A stretch of DNA of 64,000 nt from Haloarculaceae archaeon H-GB1-1 (GCA_029688825.1 JARUKX010000004.1:124001-188000); one strand, 5' to 3'. Numbered from the stretch's first letter, positions 1-8,058 are shown. A program made the numbers and translations. Notes: generated by a model not told the origin, from the sequence alone.

Positions 1-96
1 GCGAATCGAAACCACACCCGGGACGGGCGGTCTCAGATACCGTGAGAGAAGTGCAGTAGGTTCGTCGTCCCTACCCCAGCAGTCAGTACTGCAGTT

Positions 97-822
97 TCAG
101 GCGCGGGCGTCTTCGAGCAGTTCTTTGGCGCGCTTGACGGCTGCGTCGGCGTTGTCACCGTAGCCGTCGGCACCGATCTCGTCACGCCATTCCGGGGAGG
201 TCGGCGCGCCGCCGACCATGATCTTGACGTTCTCTCGAAGTCCCTCTTCCTCGAGCAGTTCGACCACTTCGCCCTGGTGGTCCATCGTCATCGTCATCAG
301 GGCGGACATGCCGAGGATGTCCGGGTCGTGTTCGTCGACCGCTTCGACGAAGTCTTCGTTGGGGACCTCGACGCCGAGGTCGACGACGTCGAAGCCGTTC
401 GCTTTGAGCATCGTGATGAGGATGTTCTTCCCGATGTTGTGGATGTCCTCGTCGACGGTGCCGATGACGAAGAGACCGGCCTCGTCCTCCTCGGCGATCT
501 CCATCTCTTCGAGGAGCGGTTCGACCAGTTCGACGCCGGCCTTCATCGCGTCGGCCGCCATCGCCAGTTCGGGCAGGAAGACTTCACCGCGGCCGAACTT
601 GTCGCCGACCGTCTTCACGCCGTTCGTGAGCCCGCGCTGGAGGATGTCGAGCGGTGGCTTGTCCTCGTCGATAGCCTGTTGTGTTAGCTCGGCGACTTTG
701 TCTTCGTCGAGGTCGTCGACCGCCTCTGCGATGGATCGGATGAGCGGGTCCTCGACGTCGGCAAATCGTGATTCGTCGGCCTGGTCTAGAAAGTCGTCCT
801 TCTCGCTGTCGTCCTCTACCAT
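97..822 (-). CDS. Methyltransferase cognate corrinoid protein (MtbC/MttC-like)
   Basis: 241-aa methyl carrier that shuttles a methyl group on a cobalamin cofactor between a substrate methyltransferase and an acceptor methyltransferase in the cytoplasm. Seen: a helical cap domain at about residues 25-105 and a B12-binding Rossmann domain from about 113. The D-x-H-x-x-G motif is DIHNIG with the lower-ligand His at about 128; a downstream SALMT and a GGAP match the family's SxL and GG motifs. An acidic N-terminal extension of about 20 residues makes it longer than the usual ~210 aa. Last gene of a same-strand run with RACo, DUF1638, FolD and a threonine dehydratase. Its methyltransferase partner is not in the window. 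Family call firm; substrate unknown. Confidence 0.93.
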   Translation of the reverse strand: MVEDDSEKDDFLDQADESRFADVEDPLIRSIAEAVDDLDEDKVAELTQQAIDEDKPPLDILQRGLTNGVKTVGDKFGRGEVFLPELAMAADAMKAGVELVEPLLEEMEIAEEDEAGLFVIGTVDEDIHNIGKNILITMLKANGFDVVDLGVEVPNEDFVEAVDEHDPDILGMSALMTMTMDHQGEVVELLEEEGLRENVKIMVGGAPTSPEWRDEIGADGYGDNADAAVKRAKELLEDARA

Positions 823-863
823 GGTCCTTATCTCTGCCTCCTATCCACGTAATCCCCATTGTA

Positions 864-876
864 CATTATAAAATTT
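864..876 (-). promoter_or_regulatory. TATA-type promoter of the corrinoid gene
   Basis: On the minus strand this reads aaattttataatg, an archaeal TATA box about 45 nt upstream of the start codon at 822, which would put transcription start near 840. The surroundings are clearly AT-rich against the local background. Confidence 0.55.
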
Positions 877-890
877 CTCCCTTCGTCCAA

Positions 891-947
891 AATCGGGCCT
901 CAATTCCGCCTCACGTGCGTGATTTTGCCGGAATTTCGAATCGGGCC
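891..947. repeat. Direct and inverted repeats upstream of the corrinoid promoter
   Basis: A 9-bp direct repeat aatcgggcc occurs at 891-899 and 939-947. Between the copies lies an inverted repeat, aattccg at 902-908 and cggaatt at 929-935. All of it sits just upstream of the TATA box for the corrinoid gene, so it could be an activator or repressor site. The role is inferred. Confidence 0.4.
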
Positions 948-1079
948 GAACTACGTTCGAGAGATGTTTTTATCAACGTATCGGTTTGAATGTAACCGGA
1001 CCACACGGGTGCCCCACTGTCACATCGGGAGAGCCGTTGGCGCGCGTTGTGTAATCTTGAAAGCCAGTCGGCGAGCGCG

Positions 1080-2315
1080 TCAGTTGACGATGTCGACAGT
1101 GTAGCCGTGGTCCTCGACGTCGTCGATGATGTCCCGAGCGTGTTCGCGACCCGACGTCTCCACCTGGAAGACGAGGTACGCGTCGCCGACGCTCAGGTCC
1201 TTGACAGCGCGCTCGTGACGGACCGTCTGGATGTTCGCGTTGTGATCGGCGATGATGCCCGAGAGGCGCTCCATCTGTCCGGGCTTGTCGTCGATGTGGA
1301 CCCGGAGCCGCAGGATCTGGTCGCGGTCTGTCATTGCGTGGACGATGACGTTCTGCAACATCGTCATGTCGAGGTTGCCACCGCAGAGCAGCGGCATGAC
1401 CGTCTCGCCCTCGACGTCGAGGTCGTCGCTGAGCAGCGCGGCGATAGCCGACCCCGCCGCCCCTTCGATGAACTGCTTGGACCGTTCGAGCGAGAGGAGG
1501 ATGGCGTTGGCGATCTCCGAGTCGGAGACGGTGACGACCTCGTCGACGTGTTCGTCGATGAGGTTCATCGTCAGTTCGGAGATGCCACCGGTCGCGATGC
1601 CGTCCGCGATGGTGTCGACGGAGTCGAGCGTGACTGGAATGCCCTTGTCGAGGCTCTCGTGGACGGTCTCGGCACCCTCTGCCTGGACGCCGACGACGCG
1701 CGTCTCCGGCGAGAGTTCGTCGACCGCCGTCGAGATACCGCTGATGAGGCCGCCGCCGCCGATGGGGACGATGACGGTGTCGACCTCCGGACACTGCTCG
1801 ATCATCTCGATTCCGAGCGTTCCCTGCCCGGCGACGATGTAGGGGTCGTCGTAGGCGTGGACGAACACGGCGTCGCTCTGTTCGGCCTGGTCCTGTGCGT
1901 AGGTCATCGCGTCCTGGAAGTCCTGCCCGACGAGTTCGACCGTCGCGCCGTAGCCCCGCGTCGCGTCGATCTTCGTCTGCGGAGCAGTCTTCGGCATGAC
2001 GATGGTCGAGTCCGTCCCGCGTTTCGTCGCCGCGAGCGCGACGCCCTGTGCGTGGTTGCCGGCGCTGGCCGCGATGAACTCGTCGGCACCGTCCTGATCG
2101 ACGGATTTGGAGATCTTGTTGTACGCGCCGCGCGTCTTGAACGAGCCCGTCCACTGGAGGTGTTCCATCTTGAGGTATACCTCCTCTGCGCCCGACTGGG
2201 AAGCCAGCGACGTGCTGCGGTCGATGGGGGTCTGCTTGACGACGGTCTCGTCGTCGAGACGCTCCTGTGCAGCTTCGATATCCGCGTAGGTGACCTGAGT
2301 GTGCTCCGAACTCAT
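1080..2315 (-). CDS. ilvA: Threonine ammonia-lyase (ACT-domain form)
   Basis: 411-aa PLP enzyme deaminating threonine (or serine) to 2-oxobutyrate (or pyruvate). Seen: the PLP lysine motif GSFKTRGA near the N-terminus, SAGNHAQG, a glycine-rich PGGG-like loop (PIGGGGLISG), and a C-terminal ACT domain (LRVHIDDKPGQ...) typical of the allosteric short form. I chose the ATG at 2315 (MSSEHTQ) over an upstream one because the family starts there. It lies inside the corrinoid/FolD run, so it could supply a serine or threonine carbon link, but a plain isoleucine role is equally possible. A paralogue lies at 45095-46306. Confidence 0.93.
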   Translation of the reverse strand: MSSEHTQVTYADIEAAQERLDDETVVKQTPIDRSTSLASQSGAEEVYLKMEHLQWTGSFKTRGAYNKISKSVDQDGADEFIAASAGNHAQGVALAATKRGTDSTIVMPKTAPQTKIDATRGYGATVELVGQDFQDAMTYAQDQAEQSDAVFVHAYDDPYIVAGQGTLGIEMIEQCPEVDTVIVPIGGGGLISGISTAVDELSPETRVVGVQAEGAETVHESLDKGIPVTLDSVDTIADGIATGGISELTMNLIDEHVDEVVTVSDSEIANAILLSLERSKQFIEGAAGSAIAALLSDDLDVEGETVMPLLCGGNLDMTMLQNVIVHAMTDRDQILRLRVHIDDKPGQMERLSGIIADHNANIQTVRHERAVKDLSVGDAYLVFQVETSGREHARDIIDDVEDHGYTVDIVN

Positions 2316-2512
2316 ACGATGATTTTCTGCTGGGTATCCGCAAAAACCGTTTGGTCTAGACGATGGAAGGTCACGTACGAACGCCAAACACCCTCGAAAG
2401 TGCCCGTTCGGCGGGTGCCTGGACGGTCAGAAACACAGAACGTAAGCTCCGTGATGTGTTCAGTCGGTGCGGCGAGAACGGGAACGGGCGGAGAGAACTC
2501 GTGCGCGGACGT

Positions 2513-3418
2513 CTAGGGCAGTTCGACCTCGACGTCCTCCTGCAGGCTCGCGGCCTTGACCGTGTTGTACAGGAGCATCGTGATCGTCATCGGGCCGACG
2601 CCGCCGGGCACCGGCGTGATGATGCCGGCCTTCTCCTTCGCGGACTCGAACTCGACGTCGCCGACGAGTTCGTAGCCCTTCTCGTTGTCCGCTTCGACGC
2701 GGTTGACGCCGACGTCGATGACAGTCGCACCCTCGGGAACCATCGAGCCGTCGACGAGTTCCGGGACGCCGGCCGCGGCGATGATGATGTCCGCGTCGAG
2801 CGTCTTCTCGGCGAGGTCGTCGGTGCGGGAGTGACAGACCGTCGTGGTCGCGTTTCCGCCGGGGGCCTTCTGGATGAGGAGGTTGGCCATCGGCTTGCCG
2901 ACGATCTCCGAGCGGCCGACGACGACGGCGTCCTTGCCCTCGGTCTCGACGTTCGCGGCTTCGAGGAGCTTCTGGACGCCGTGGGGCGTGCAGGGCTTGA
3001 AGCGAGCGTTACCTGCGACGAGGCGACCGACGTTCTCGGGGTGGAAGCCGTCGACGTCCTTGTCCGGGTTGATCCGGTTGAGGACGTCGCGCTTGTCGAT
3101 GTGGTCCGGGACGGGCATCTGGACGAGGATGCCGTGAACGTCGGGGTCCTCGTTCAGCTCGTCGATCTTGTCGAACAGGACCTCGGCGGGTGCCTCCGGG
3201 TCGAGTTCGTAGTGGAAGCCGTTGATGCCGACCTCTTCGCAGGCCTTCTGCTTCATCGAGACGTAGGTCTCGCTGGCACCGTCGTCGCTCATCAGCACCG
3301 TCGCGAGTCCGGGCGTGACGTCCGCGTCGGTGAGCGTGTCGATACAGTCTGCGAGGTCGGCTTTGATGGCGTCGCCGACCGCGTTGCCGTCGAGTACTTC
3401 GGTGGTCTTCTGAGACAT
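2513..3418 (-). CDS. folD: FolD: methylene-THF dehydrogenase / methenyl-THF cyclohydrolase
   Basis: 301-aa bifunctional C1 enzyme interconverting methylene-, methenyl- and formyl-tetrahydrofolate with NADP. Seen: the full S-x-x-Y-x-x-x-K active-site motif (S49, Y52, K56), ILVQMPVPDH with the conserved Gln, KDVDGFHP with the conserved Asp, VVGRSEIVGKP in the nucleotide-binding domain, and the PGGVGPMT signature. Start at 3418 (MSQKTTEV) preferred to one 10 codons upstream. Downstream of DUF1638 and RACo on the same strand, consistent with oxidising methyl/methylene units from demethylation. A divergent second copy lies at 8397-9278. Confidence 0.96.
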   Translation of the reverse strand: MSQKTTEVLDGNAVGDAIKADLADCIDTLTDADVTPGLATVLMSDDGASETYVSMKQKACEEVGINGFHYELDPEAPAEVLFDKIDELNEDPDVHGILVQMPVPDHIDKRDVLNRINPDKDVDGFHPENVGRLVAGNARFKPCTPHGVQKLLEAANVETEGKDAVVVGRSEIVGKPMANLLIQKAPGGNATTTVCHSRTDDLAEKTLDADIIIAAAGVPELVDGSMVPEGATVIDVGVNRVEADNEKGYELVGDVEFESAKEKAGIITPVPGGVGPMTITMLLYNTVKAASLQEDVEVELP

Positions 3419-3459
3419 ATGTCGGGAGTGTATTGGTTCGTGTTCCATCCCAATCGTAC

Positions 3460-3481
3460 ACCACGTCTGATACGACGTGGT
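3460..3481. promoter_or_regulatory. Perfect 8-bp inverted repeat upstream of folD
   Basis: accacgtc, six bases, then gacgtggt, 42 nt upstream of the folD start. There is no T-run after it on either strand, so an operator or leader hairpin is more likely than a terminator. It lies between the end of DUF1638 and folD. Confidence 0.5.
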
Positions 3482-3649
3482 TCGGTGGCCCCGGGAGCGA
3501 CGTGACGTGACCTCCGTCGTCGGTCAGCCCGCCGTCACCCCGTCTCTGGGCCGGTCTCCGGGGTGGTAACATCTAGGGGTCCGTTACTGTGGGCACAAAA
3601 GCTTTCGATACGTCGTTCGAGCGCCACCCTGGGCCCGAAGGCGCTCGGG

Positions 3650-4465
3650 TCAGGCGACGGGAATTCCGGGCTCGTAGACCTCGACGAACTCCGAGTCTGG
3701 TTCGCCGTCGACTGACGTCGTCAACAGCGTCCGAAGTAGGTGCAGGTCCCCGTCGATTACGTCGAGGGTGACCTCGTGACCGTCCCCGTGAGCGGCGGAC
3801 AGACGCTCGACGAACGCACGGAACGACTCGGCGTACTCGTGATGGAAGTCGTGGAGGTTGTCGTTGTCGACGAGTTTGACGCGACGGAAGTACTCCAGTA
3901 CCTTGTGGAAGAAGCGCCCCGCCTGCTCGCCGTCGAGGTCGCGTTTCTCCAGGGCCGTCGCGAACAGGCCGCCGTCGGCCCACGTGACGCGCATATCGGG
4001 GTGTTCGTCCGCTGCCGCCTCGAACCTGTCCCGGAGGTCGTCGTCCTCGCCGCGGTAGGCCGTCCAGAGCTTGTAGCTGTCCACGCCGCAGTCGATCCAG
4101 CCCCGTGAAAGATAGTAGGTTCCGAACTCCTTCGGTTCGCCCATCGACCAGTCCTCCGTTCGGTAGATGAACGAGGAGATGCAGTCGTCCGCTTTCGAGA
4201 CCACGAGGGGGGCGTGCTGGCTTTCGAGACCGCGGATGCCCCCGCCGCTGGTGGCGTAGCTGACGACGATGCGGTCCAGTTCCGGCCGGTCGAGGTCGTC
4301 GATTCGGGACTGGACGGCGTCGGCGATGGCCGTCTCCTGCGGGACGTTCACCGGGAACTCGTGGAGTTCCTGGGGGACGTAGCGAACGTCCAGGTCCAGA
4401 TCGAGGTCCGAGCCGAGCGCTTGCAGTTCGCTGTACAGGGTCTCGCAGGCGACGACGCCGATCAT
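3650..4465 (-). CDS. DUF1638 family protein of the corrinoid cluster
   Basis: 271 aa, beginning MIGVVACETLYSEL, as DUF1638 proteins typically do. Biochemical function is not established. From memory, the family recurs beside MttB-type methyltransferases, corrinoid proteins and ASKHA reactivases in bacteria, which is also the context here. Seen: conserved cysteines in the first 10 residues, in a DDCISS segment and in WIDCGVD, and a GGGIRGLE loop; no membrane segment. The start at 4465 fits the family. An in-frame ATG at 4564 would add 33 non-conserved residues but sits closer to the TATA box at 4601-4610. Confidence 0.85.
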   Translation of the reverse strand: MIGVVACETLYSELQALGSDLDLDLDVRYVPQELHEFPVNVPQETAIADAVQSRIDDLDRPELDRIVVSYATSGGGIRGLESQHAPLVVSKADDCISSFIYRTEDWSMGEPKEFGTYYLSRGWIDCGVDSYKLWTAYRGEDDDLRDRFEAAADEHPDMRVTWADGGLFATALEKRDLDGEQAGRFFHKVLEYFRRVKLVDNDNLHDFHHEYAESFRAFVERLSAAHGDGHEVTLDVIDGDLHLLRTLLTTSVDGEPDSEFVEVYEPGIPVA

Positions 4466-4600
4466 CGCTCCGGGATACTCGATTCGCGTAGATAAGCCGT
4501 GCGGTGACGCCGTTCCAGAAGCCACCGGACGCTGCTTTCGGCCGGCGGCGGACTCCCCTCTCATCCATTTCAGAATTCGAGAGCCAGGCCTGTAGATCCA

Positions 4601-4626
4601 TATATAATATTGGTGACATATCACCA
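4601..4626 (-). promoter_or_regulatory. TATA box with adjacent palindrome upstream of DUF1638
   Basis: tatataatat at 4601-4610 is followed by the inverted repeat tggtga-N4-tcacca at 4611-4626. For the minus strand the palindrome lies immediately upstream of the TATA box, over the expected BRE, where a regulator could block or recruit TFB. The predicted transcription start is near 4577, about 110 nt before the preferred start codon. Confidence 0.5.
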
Positions 4627-4700
4627 TTGGCGAACTGATTCTCGGCTCCGACCCCGTCGAAATCGACCCCCAGTGAGCGCTCGACGGCGGGAAGCAGCGC

Positions 4701-6650
4701 TCAGTTACCGCGCTTGACCGAGCCGTCGAACTCGCGGATGGCTTCGACGCGTTCCCGGACCCGGGGATAGATGTCCAGGTCCTGATGCGGGAGGTACATC
4801 GCCTTCATGAAGTTGTCACGGAAGATGTCCGTGCCCGCGATCTCGTAGTACTCCACCTCGTCGATGATGTTGAGCGTCTCCTGACGAGCTTCCTTGTTCA
4901 GCAGCGCGAGCTGTGCGCCGATACCGGCGGCGTTGCCCAGCGATTCGACCTTGTCCATCTCGACGTCGGGATACAGCCCGATGGTCATCGCGGACTCCGG
5001 GTCGATGTAGTTTCCGAACCCGCCGGCGAGGACGACGCGGTCGACCTCGTCGATGCCGAGTTCCTCCATCAGGACGAGCGCGCCGGCCTGGATGGCCGCC
5101 TTCGCCATCTGGATCTCGCGGATGTCGTTCTGCGTGACGGTGATGTCGCCGTCGATGGACGTGTCTTCGTCCCAGACGAGGACGTACTCGACCTCCTCGT
5201 CCTCGTTCTTCCGGACGCGTTCGTGGCCGTAGTACTCGTCGCGGAACTGGCCGCGCTGGTCGACGATGCCGGTCTTGAACATCTGCGCGAGCGCGTCGAT
5301 GACGCCCGATCCACAGATGCCGTTGGGTTCGTCCTCGCCGCCGATGATTCCCAGCGTGGGTTCGAGCGTGTCGGGGTCGATTTCGACGGCCTCGATGGAG
5401 CCGTTCTGAGCCCGGACGCCGTGGGTGATCTCTGCACCTTCGAGGGCAGGCCCGGCCGGCGCGGACGTCGTCCACATCATCTCCTCGTTCCCGACGGAGA
5501 TCTCGCCGTTGGTCCCGATGTCGATGCAGACGGTCATCTCGTCTTCCTTGTAGTGGCCGGAGACGAGCAGGACCGACACCTTGTCGGGGCCGACCCAGCC
5601 GCCGGAGATTGGGAGCCAGTAGAGATAGCCCGAGTCGTTGATGTCGATGCCGATCTCGCGGGCCTTCACCACCGCGGGCGCGTGATTGGCCGGGACGTAC
5701 GGCGAGCCGGCGACGTACGACGGCTCGTACCCGAGGAACAGGTGGTGCATCGCCGTGTTGCCCACGAAGACGCTCTCGTAGATCTGATCGTTCTCGACGC
5801 CGGCCTCGCGGGTGACCTCCTCGATGCACTCGTTGATGCCCTCGACGATGGCGTCCTGCTGTTCCTGGCGACCGTTCTCGTTCCGGCGGGTGTACCGCAC
5901 GCGCGTCATTATATCTCCACCGTACTTGCTCTGCGGGTTCACCTGCGAGCTGACGGCCTCGATGTCACCGGTCCGCAGGTTCATCAGGTAGACGGCGACC
6001 GTCGTGGTCCCGATGTCGATGGCGAGTCCGTACATCTCCTCGTCGATACCGGGCTGGACGTCGATGATCTCCTCGCCGTCGTAGACGGTCGCGGTGAACG
6101 ACAGGGTCTCAGCTTCTTCGTCCTCGTCCTCGCGGATGGTGTTGGGAAGCTCGGACTGGATCAGATGGTCGACTGCGTCGGCGTCGACGTCGTACTCTTC
6201 TTCGAGGGCAGCGAGGACGCGTTCGCGGTCGCCGACGTTGTTGTGCAGCGTCGGGGCGTCGACCTCGAGGGGGTACTTCTGGACGGTCGTGTCCAGTTCG
6301 AACTCCATCTCGTTGCCCTCGGTGAGGACGATCCCACCAGTGTTCTGACTGACGCTCGGGACCGTCGTCTCGATCTCGCCCCCGTTCTGTACCTTGCATC
6401 GACAGGAGAGGCGATACCCGTCCTCGAGTTGGCTGTCGGAGAGTACTCGCTCGTCGGCTTCCGTGACCGGCGAGAGGTGCTCCTCGCCCTCGTCGATGAT
6501 TACCTTACATGTGCCACATAGACCCTCGCCGCCACAGAGGCTCTCGATGCTGATACCGACGTCGTCGGCACCGTCGAGCAGCGTGATACCTTCCTCCAGC
6601 TCTGTGGTCTTCTCCCAGGGATGATATGTGACCTTGGACTCCTCACTCAT
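4701..6650 (-). CDS. Corrinoid reductive activase (RACo-like, 2Fe-2S + DUF4445 ASKHA)
   Basis: 649-aa ATP-dependent reactivator that re-reduces inactive Co(II) corrinoid proteins to Co(I). Seen in order: an N-terminal plant-type 2Fe-2S domain with C39, C45, C48 and C83 (LCGGEGLCGTC ... LSCRC); a linker; then an ASKHA ATPase core with the phosphate-1 loop LAIDIGTTTVAVY at about 209, phosphate-2 loop CIDIGTNGEIS, a GICGSGVID segment, and the adenosine motif VLAGGFGNYID. First gene of the minus-strand cluster, so it and the corrinoid protein at 97-822 form an enzyme-reactivase pair. RACo-like rather than RamA-like because it has a 2Fe-2S domain and not two 4Fe-4S clusters. Confidence 0.93.
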   Translation of the reverse strand: MSEESKVTYHPWEKTTELEEGITLLDGADDVGISIESLCGGEGLCGTCKVIIDEGEEHLSPVTEADERVLSDSQLEDGYRLSCRCKVQNGGEIETTVPSVSQNTGGIVLTEGNEMEFELDTTVQKYPLEVDAPTLHNNVGDRERVLAALEEEYDVDADAVDHLIQSELPNTIREDEDEEAETLSFTATVYDGEEIIDVQPGIDEEMYGLAIDIGTTTVAVYLMNLRTGDIEAVSSQVNPQSKYGGDIMTRVRYTRRNENGRQEQQDAIVEGINECIEEVTREAGVENDQIYESVFVGNTAMHHLFLGYEPSYVAGSPYVPANHAPAVVKAREIGIDINDSGYLYWLPISGGWVGPDKVSVLLVSGHYKEDEMTVCIDIGTNGEISVGNEEMMWTTSAPAGPALEGAEITHGVRAQNGSIEAVEIDPDTLEPTLGIIGGEDEPNGICGSGVIDALAQMFKTGIVDQRGQFRDEYYGHERVRKNEDEEVEYVLVWDEDTSIDGDITVTQNDIREIQMAKAAIQAGALVLMEELGIDEVDRVVLAGGFGNYIDPESAMTIGLYPDVEMDKVESLGNAAGIGAQLALLNKEARQETLNIIDEVEYYEIAGTDIFRDNFMKAMYLPHQDLDIYPRVRERVEAIREFDGSVKRGN

Positions 6651-6954
6651 GTTCCGTGCTACGCCCCCGTAAGATACCTTTACACAAAAGAATATCGAGA
6701 AACGGTATCGCCCTCGAATCCGACGGTTTCAGGGAGACCGAGGTGGGGCGACACGTACGATTCACCGTTAGGGAGACGTTCCCCTAAGCTGATAGACAGT
6801 TTGTGTTTCAGACTCGCGATGACAGTGCAGGACCGATACGGTGTCGTGTGTCGACGTGGCCGCCCACCGCGAGGCGTATACTGAGCGAAAGAACGATAGC
6901 TCGGCTTTGTTGAAATCCTCAGAGAGGTACATGTTCGCCCTGTAATTCTACGGG

Positions 6955-7139
6955 ATGAAGGCTCTCCCGAAGTCGCAGATTCTCCGTTTTACTGAGAAGG
7001 CGATCCATCTGGCACGCCGAGCCGCCTCTCGACACTCAAACGAAAGTTCGGTGCGTTCGTCCGTTCACGATACTGGTGGAAACAGTTTCGTGAACTCACC
7101 ATCGCCTGTCTCGTTCATAATCTCGACCGGTCACTCTGA
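6955..7139 (+). pseudogene. IS5-family transposase remnant, internally deleted and frameshifted
   Basis: The N-terminus reads MKALPKSQILRFTEKAIHLA, which I recognise as the start of a common haloarchaeal IS5-group transposase. From about 7035 a different frame reads LKRKFGAFVRSRYWWKQFR and continues to a stop at 7137-7139, matching the C-terminus of the same family. Roughly 230 central codons, including the catalytic DDE residues, are gone. Recognition is from memory of the family, not from a search. Confidence 0.8.
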
Positions 7140-7225
7140 GCGGTCAATACAGGTGAATCACTGAGCAAACCACGTGCTAAGCATCGGGTGACTGAGTGCC
7201 TCAAGGGACCCGCAGGCCCCCCGGT

Positions 7226-7612
7226 TCACTCGATATCGTCGGATTCGTTGGTAGCCGTCGATTCGACCGGGAAGACCTGCGTGTCAGGTGCGTCGAGTGG
7301 GCTGTCCGAGCCAGTGAGCCACGCGGTGAGGTAGACGACGCAGGCTGCGATGACTGCAATGGGAAGCTGGAGCGTGAAAACGCCGTAAATGAGTGTGACG
7401 ATGATCGTTGCGCGAGTGGCCGTCTTTCGGTTGGTACCTCCGTAGTACGTAAATATTGCGACAACGAAGGACGCGATCGCGACGCCCGTGCCGAGAAGGA
7501 GTTGAGCGGTGACAATCACCAAGTAAAGGAACGCAGCGACACCGAGCAGGACGAACGCTGCTACAATGTGGACACGTTTCAGGGAGGGCATGAAACCGAT
7601 GTTCTCCACCAT
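7226..7612 (-). CDS. Small membrane protein inside the IS element
   Basis: 128 aa, function unknown. Seen: three to four hydrophobic segments (about residues 14-38, 40-57, 68-82 and 82-97), a short positive loop GGTNRKTATR between the second and third, and a hydrophilic acidic C-terminal tail. It occupies the space between the transposase remnant and the right inverted repeat, on the opposite strand to the transposase. Codon use looks more AT-rich than core genes here. It may be a passenger moved with the element, or host DNA trapped between two IS ends. Confidence 0.6.
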   Translation of the reverse strand: MVENIGFMPSLKRVHIVAAFVLLGVAAFLYLVIVTAQLLLGTGVAIASFVVAIFTYYGGTNRKTATRATIIVTLIYGVFTLQLPIAVIAACVVYLTAWLTGSDSPLDAPDTQVFPVESTATNESDDIE

Positions 7613-7885
7613 ATCAAAAAAATGTGTGTGCGCTCAATTTGAATAGAGACTGAACACTGCAACTGCAGTACTAGATATGCAGTTCTCACCGACCGGCTGT
7701 TTCAGGCGAGAAGATATCTGAAGAATGGGATTTCAACAGAGCCGATAGCGCCTACTGGGGGCTTCGCTGTGGCGACGGACAGTACGGAGACTACGCCGTA
7801 GTGGTCAACGTCGCTGGGCAGCACCGTCCCAAGACGGTTCCTGGTAAGGGCTCCGTCGGCGGACGGAGTGTGCTATGGACCTTGA

Positions 7886-7999
7886 TCAGTCCGCTGGGTG
7901 CTTGCGTACCCAGTCACACGCCTGGCACTGTTCGATACCCAGGCGCTCTTCCGTGTCGCTGCCACATCGTGGGCAGCCCGCGAGTACTTGCTGAGGCAT
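7886..7999 (-). CDS. 37-aa CPxCG zinc-finger microprotein
   Basis: The minus strand reads MPQQVLAGCPRCGSDTEERL..., ending QCQACDWVRKHPAD. Two Cys pairs (CPRC and CQAC) make a minimal zinc ribbon of the kind abundant in haloarchaea, where members have been linked to regulation in Haloferax; the specific role is unknown. The ATG follows an AT-rich block (acattcaaatatataaaac on plus) that can supply a TATA box. It partly overlaps the tail of the broken gene on the other strand. Confidence 0.65.
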   Translation of the reverse strand: MPQQVLAGCPRCGSDTEERLGIEQCQACDWVRKHPAD

Positions 8000-8058
8000 A
8001 CGAAGTGATTACACATTCAAATATATAAAACCCAAGCAGGCCACAGATGGTCATTTTT

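Larger units (their letters stand above)
6901..7742 (+). mobile_element. Degenerate IS5-type element carrying a passenger gene
   Basis: Terminal inverted repeats: left gctttgttgaaatcc at 6904-6918, right ggatttcaacagagc at 7728-7742, matching at 14 of 15 positions. A 7-bp direct repeat, cgatagc, flanks it at 6894-6900 and 7743-7749, as expected of a target duplication. Inside are a transposase remnant (6955-7139) with its middle deleted and, where the right end should follow closely, about 590 bp containing a membrane-protein gene (7226-7612). Visibly lower GC than the neighbourhood. Confidence 0.75.
6841..7885 (+). pseudogene. Small gene broken by the IS element
   Basis: If the inserted block and one copy of the 7-bp target repeat are removed, the flanks join in frame: ...REAYTERKNDS from the left and AYWGLRCGDGQYGDY from the right. 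An ATG in another frame at 6820 suggests a further frameshift near the 5' end. The right part runs to about 7885, where the minus-strand zinc-finger gene begins. I do not recognise the protein. Confidence 0.45.

Noticed and set aside
1047-2516. A 489-codon plus-strand frame antisense to threonine ammonia-lyase
   Set aside because: GC-rich haloarchaeal genes produce long open frames on the opposite strand; the product lacks any family motif, whereas the minus strand has a full PLP/ACT enzyme.
3460-3481. Intrinsic terminator after DUF1638
   Set aside because: No T-rich tract follows the stem on the minus strand, so I treat it as an operator or leader structure.
4785-6521. A 578-codon plus-strand frame opposite RACo
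   Set aside because: Shadow of the RACo gene, with no recognisable domain. The same applies to the 615-codon frame opposite the siroheme reductase at 48671-50518 and the 598-codon frame opposite lysS at 55287-57083.
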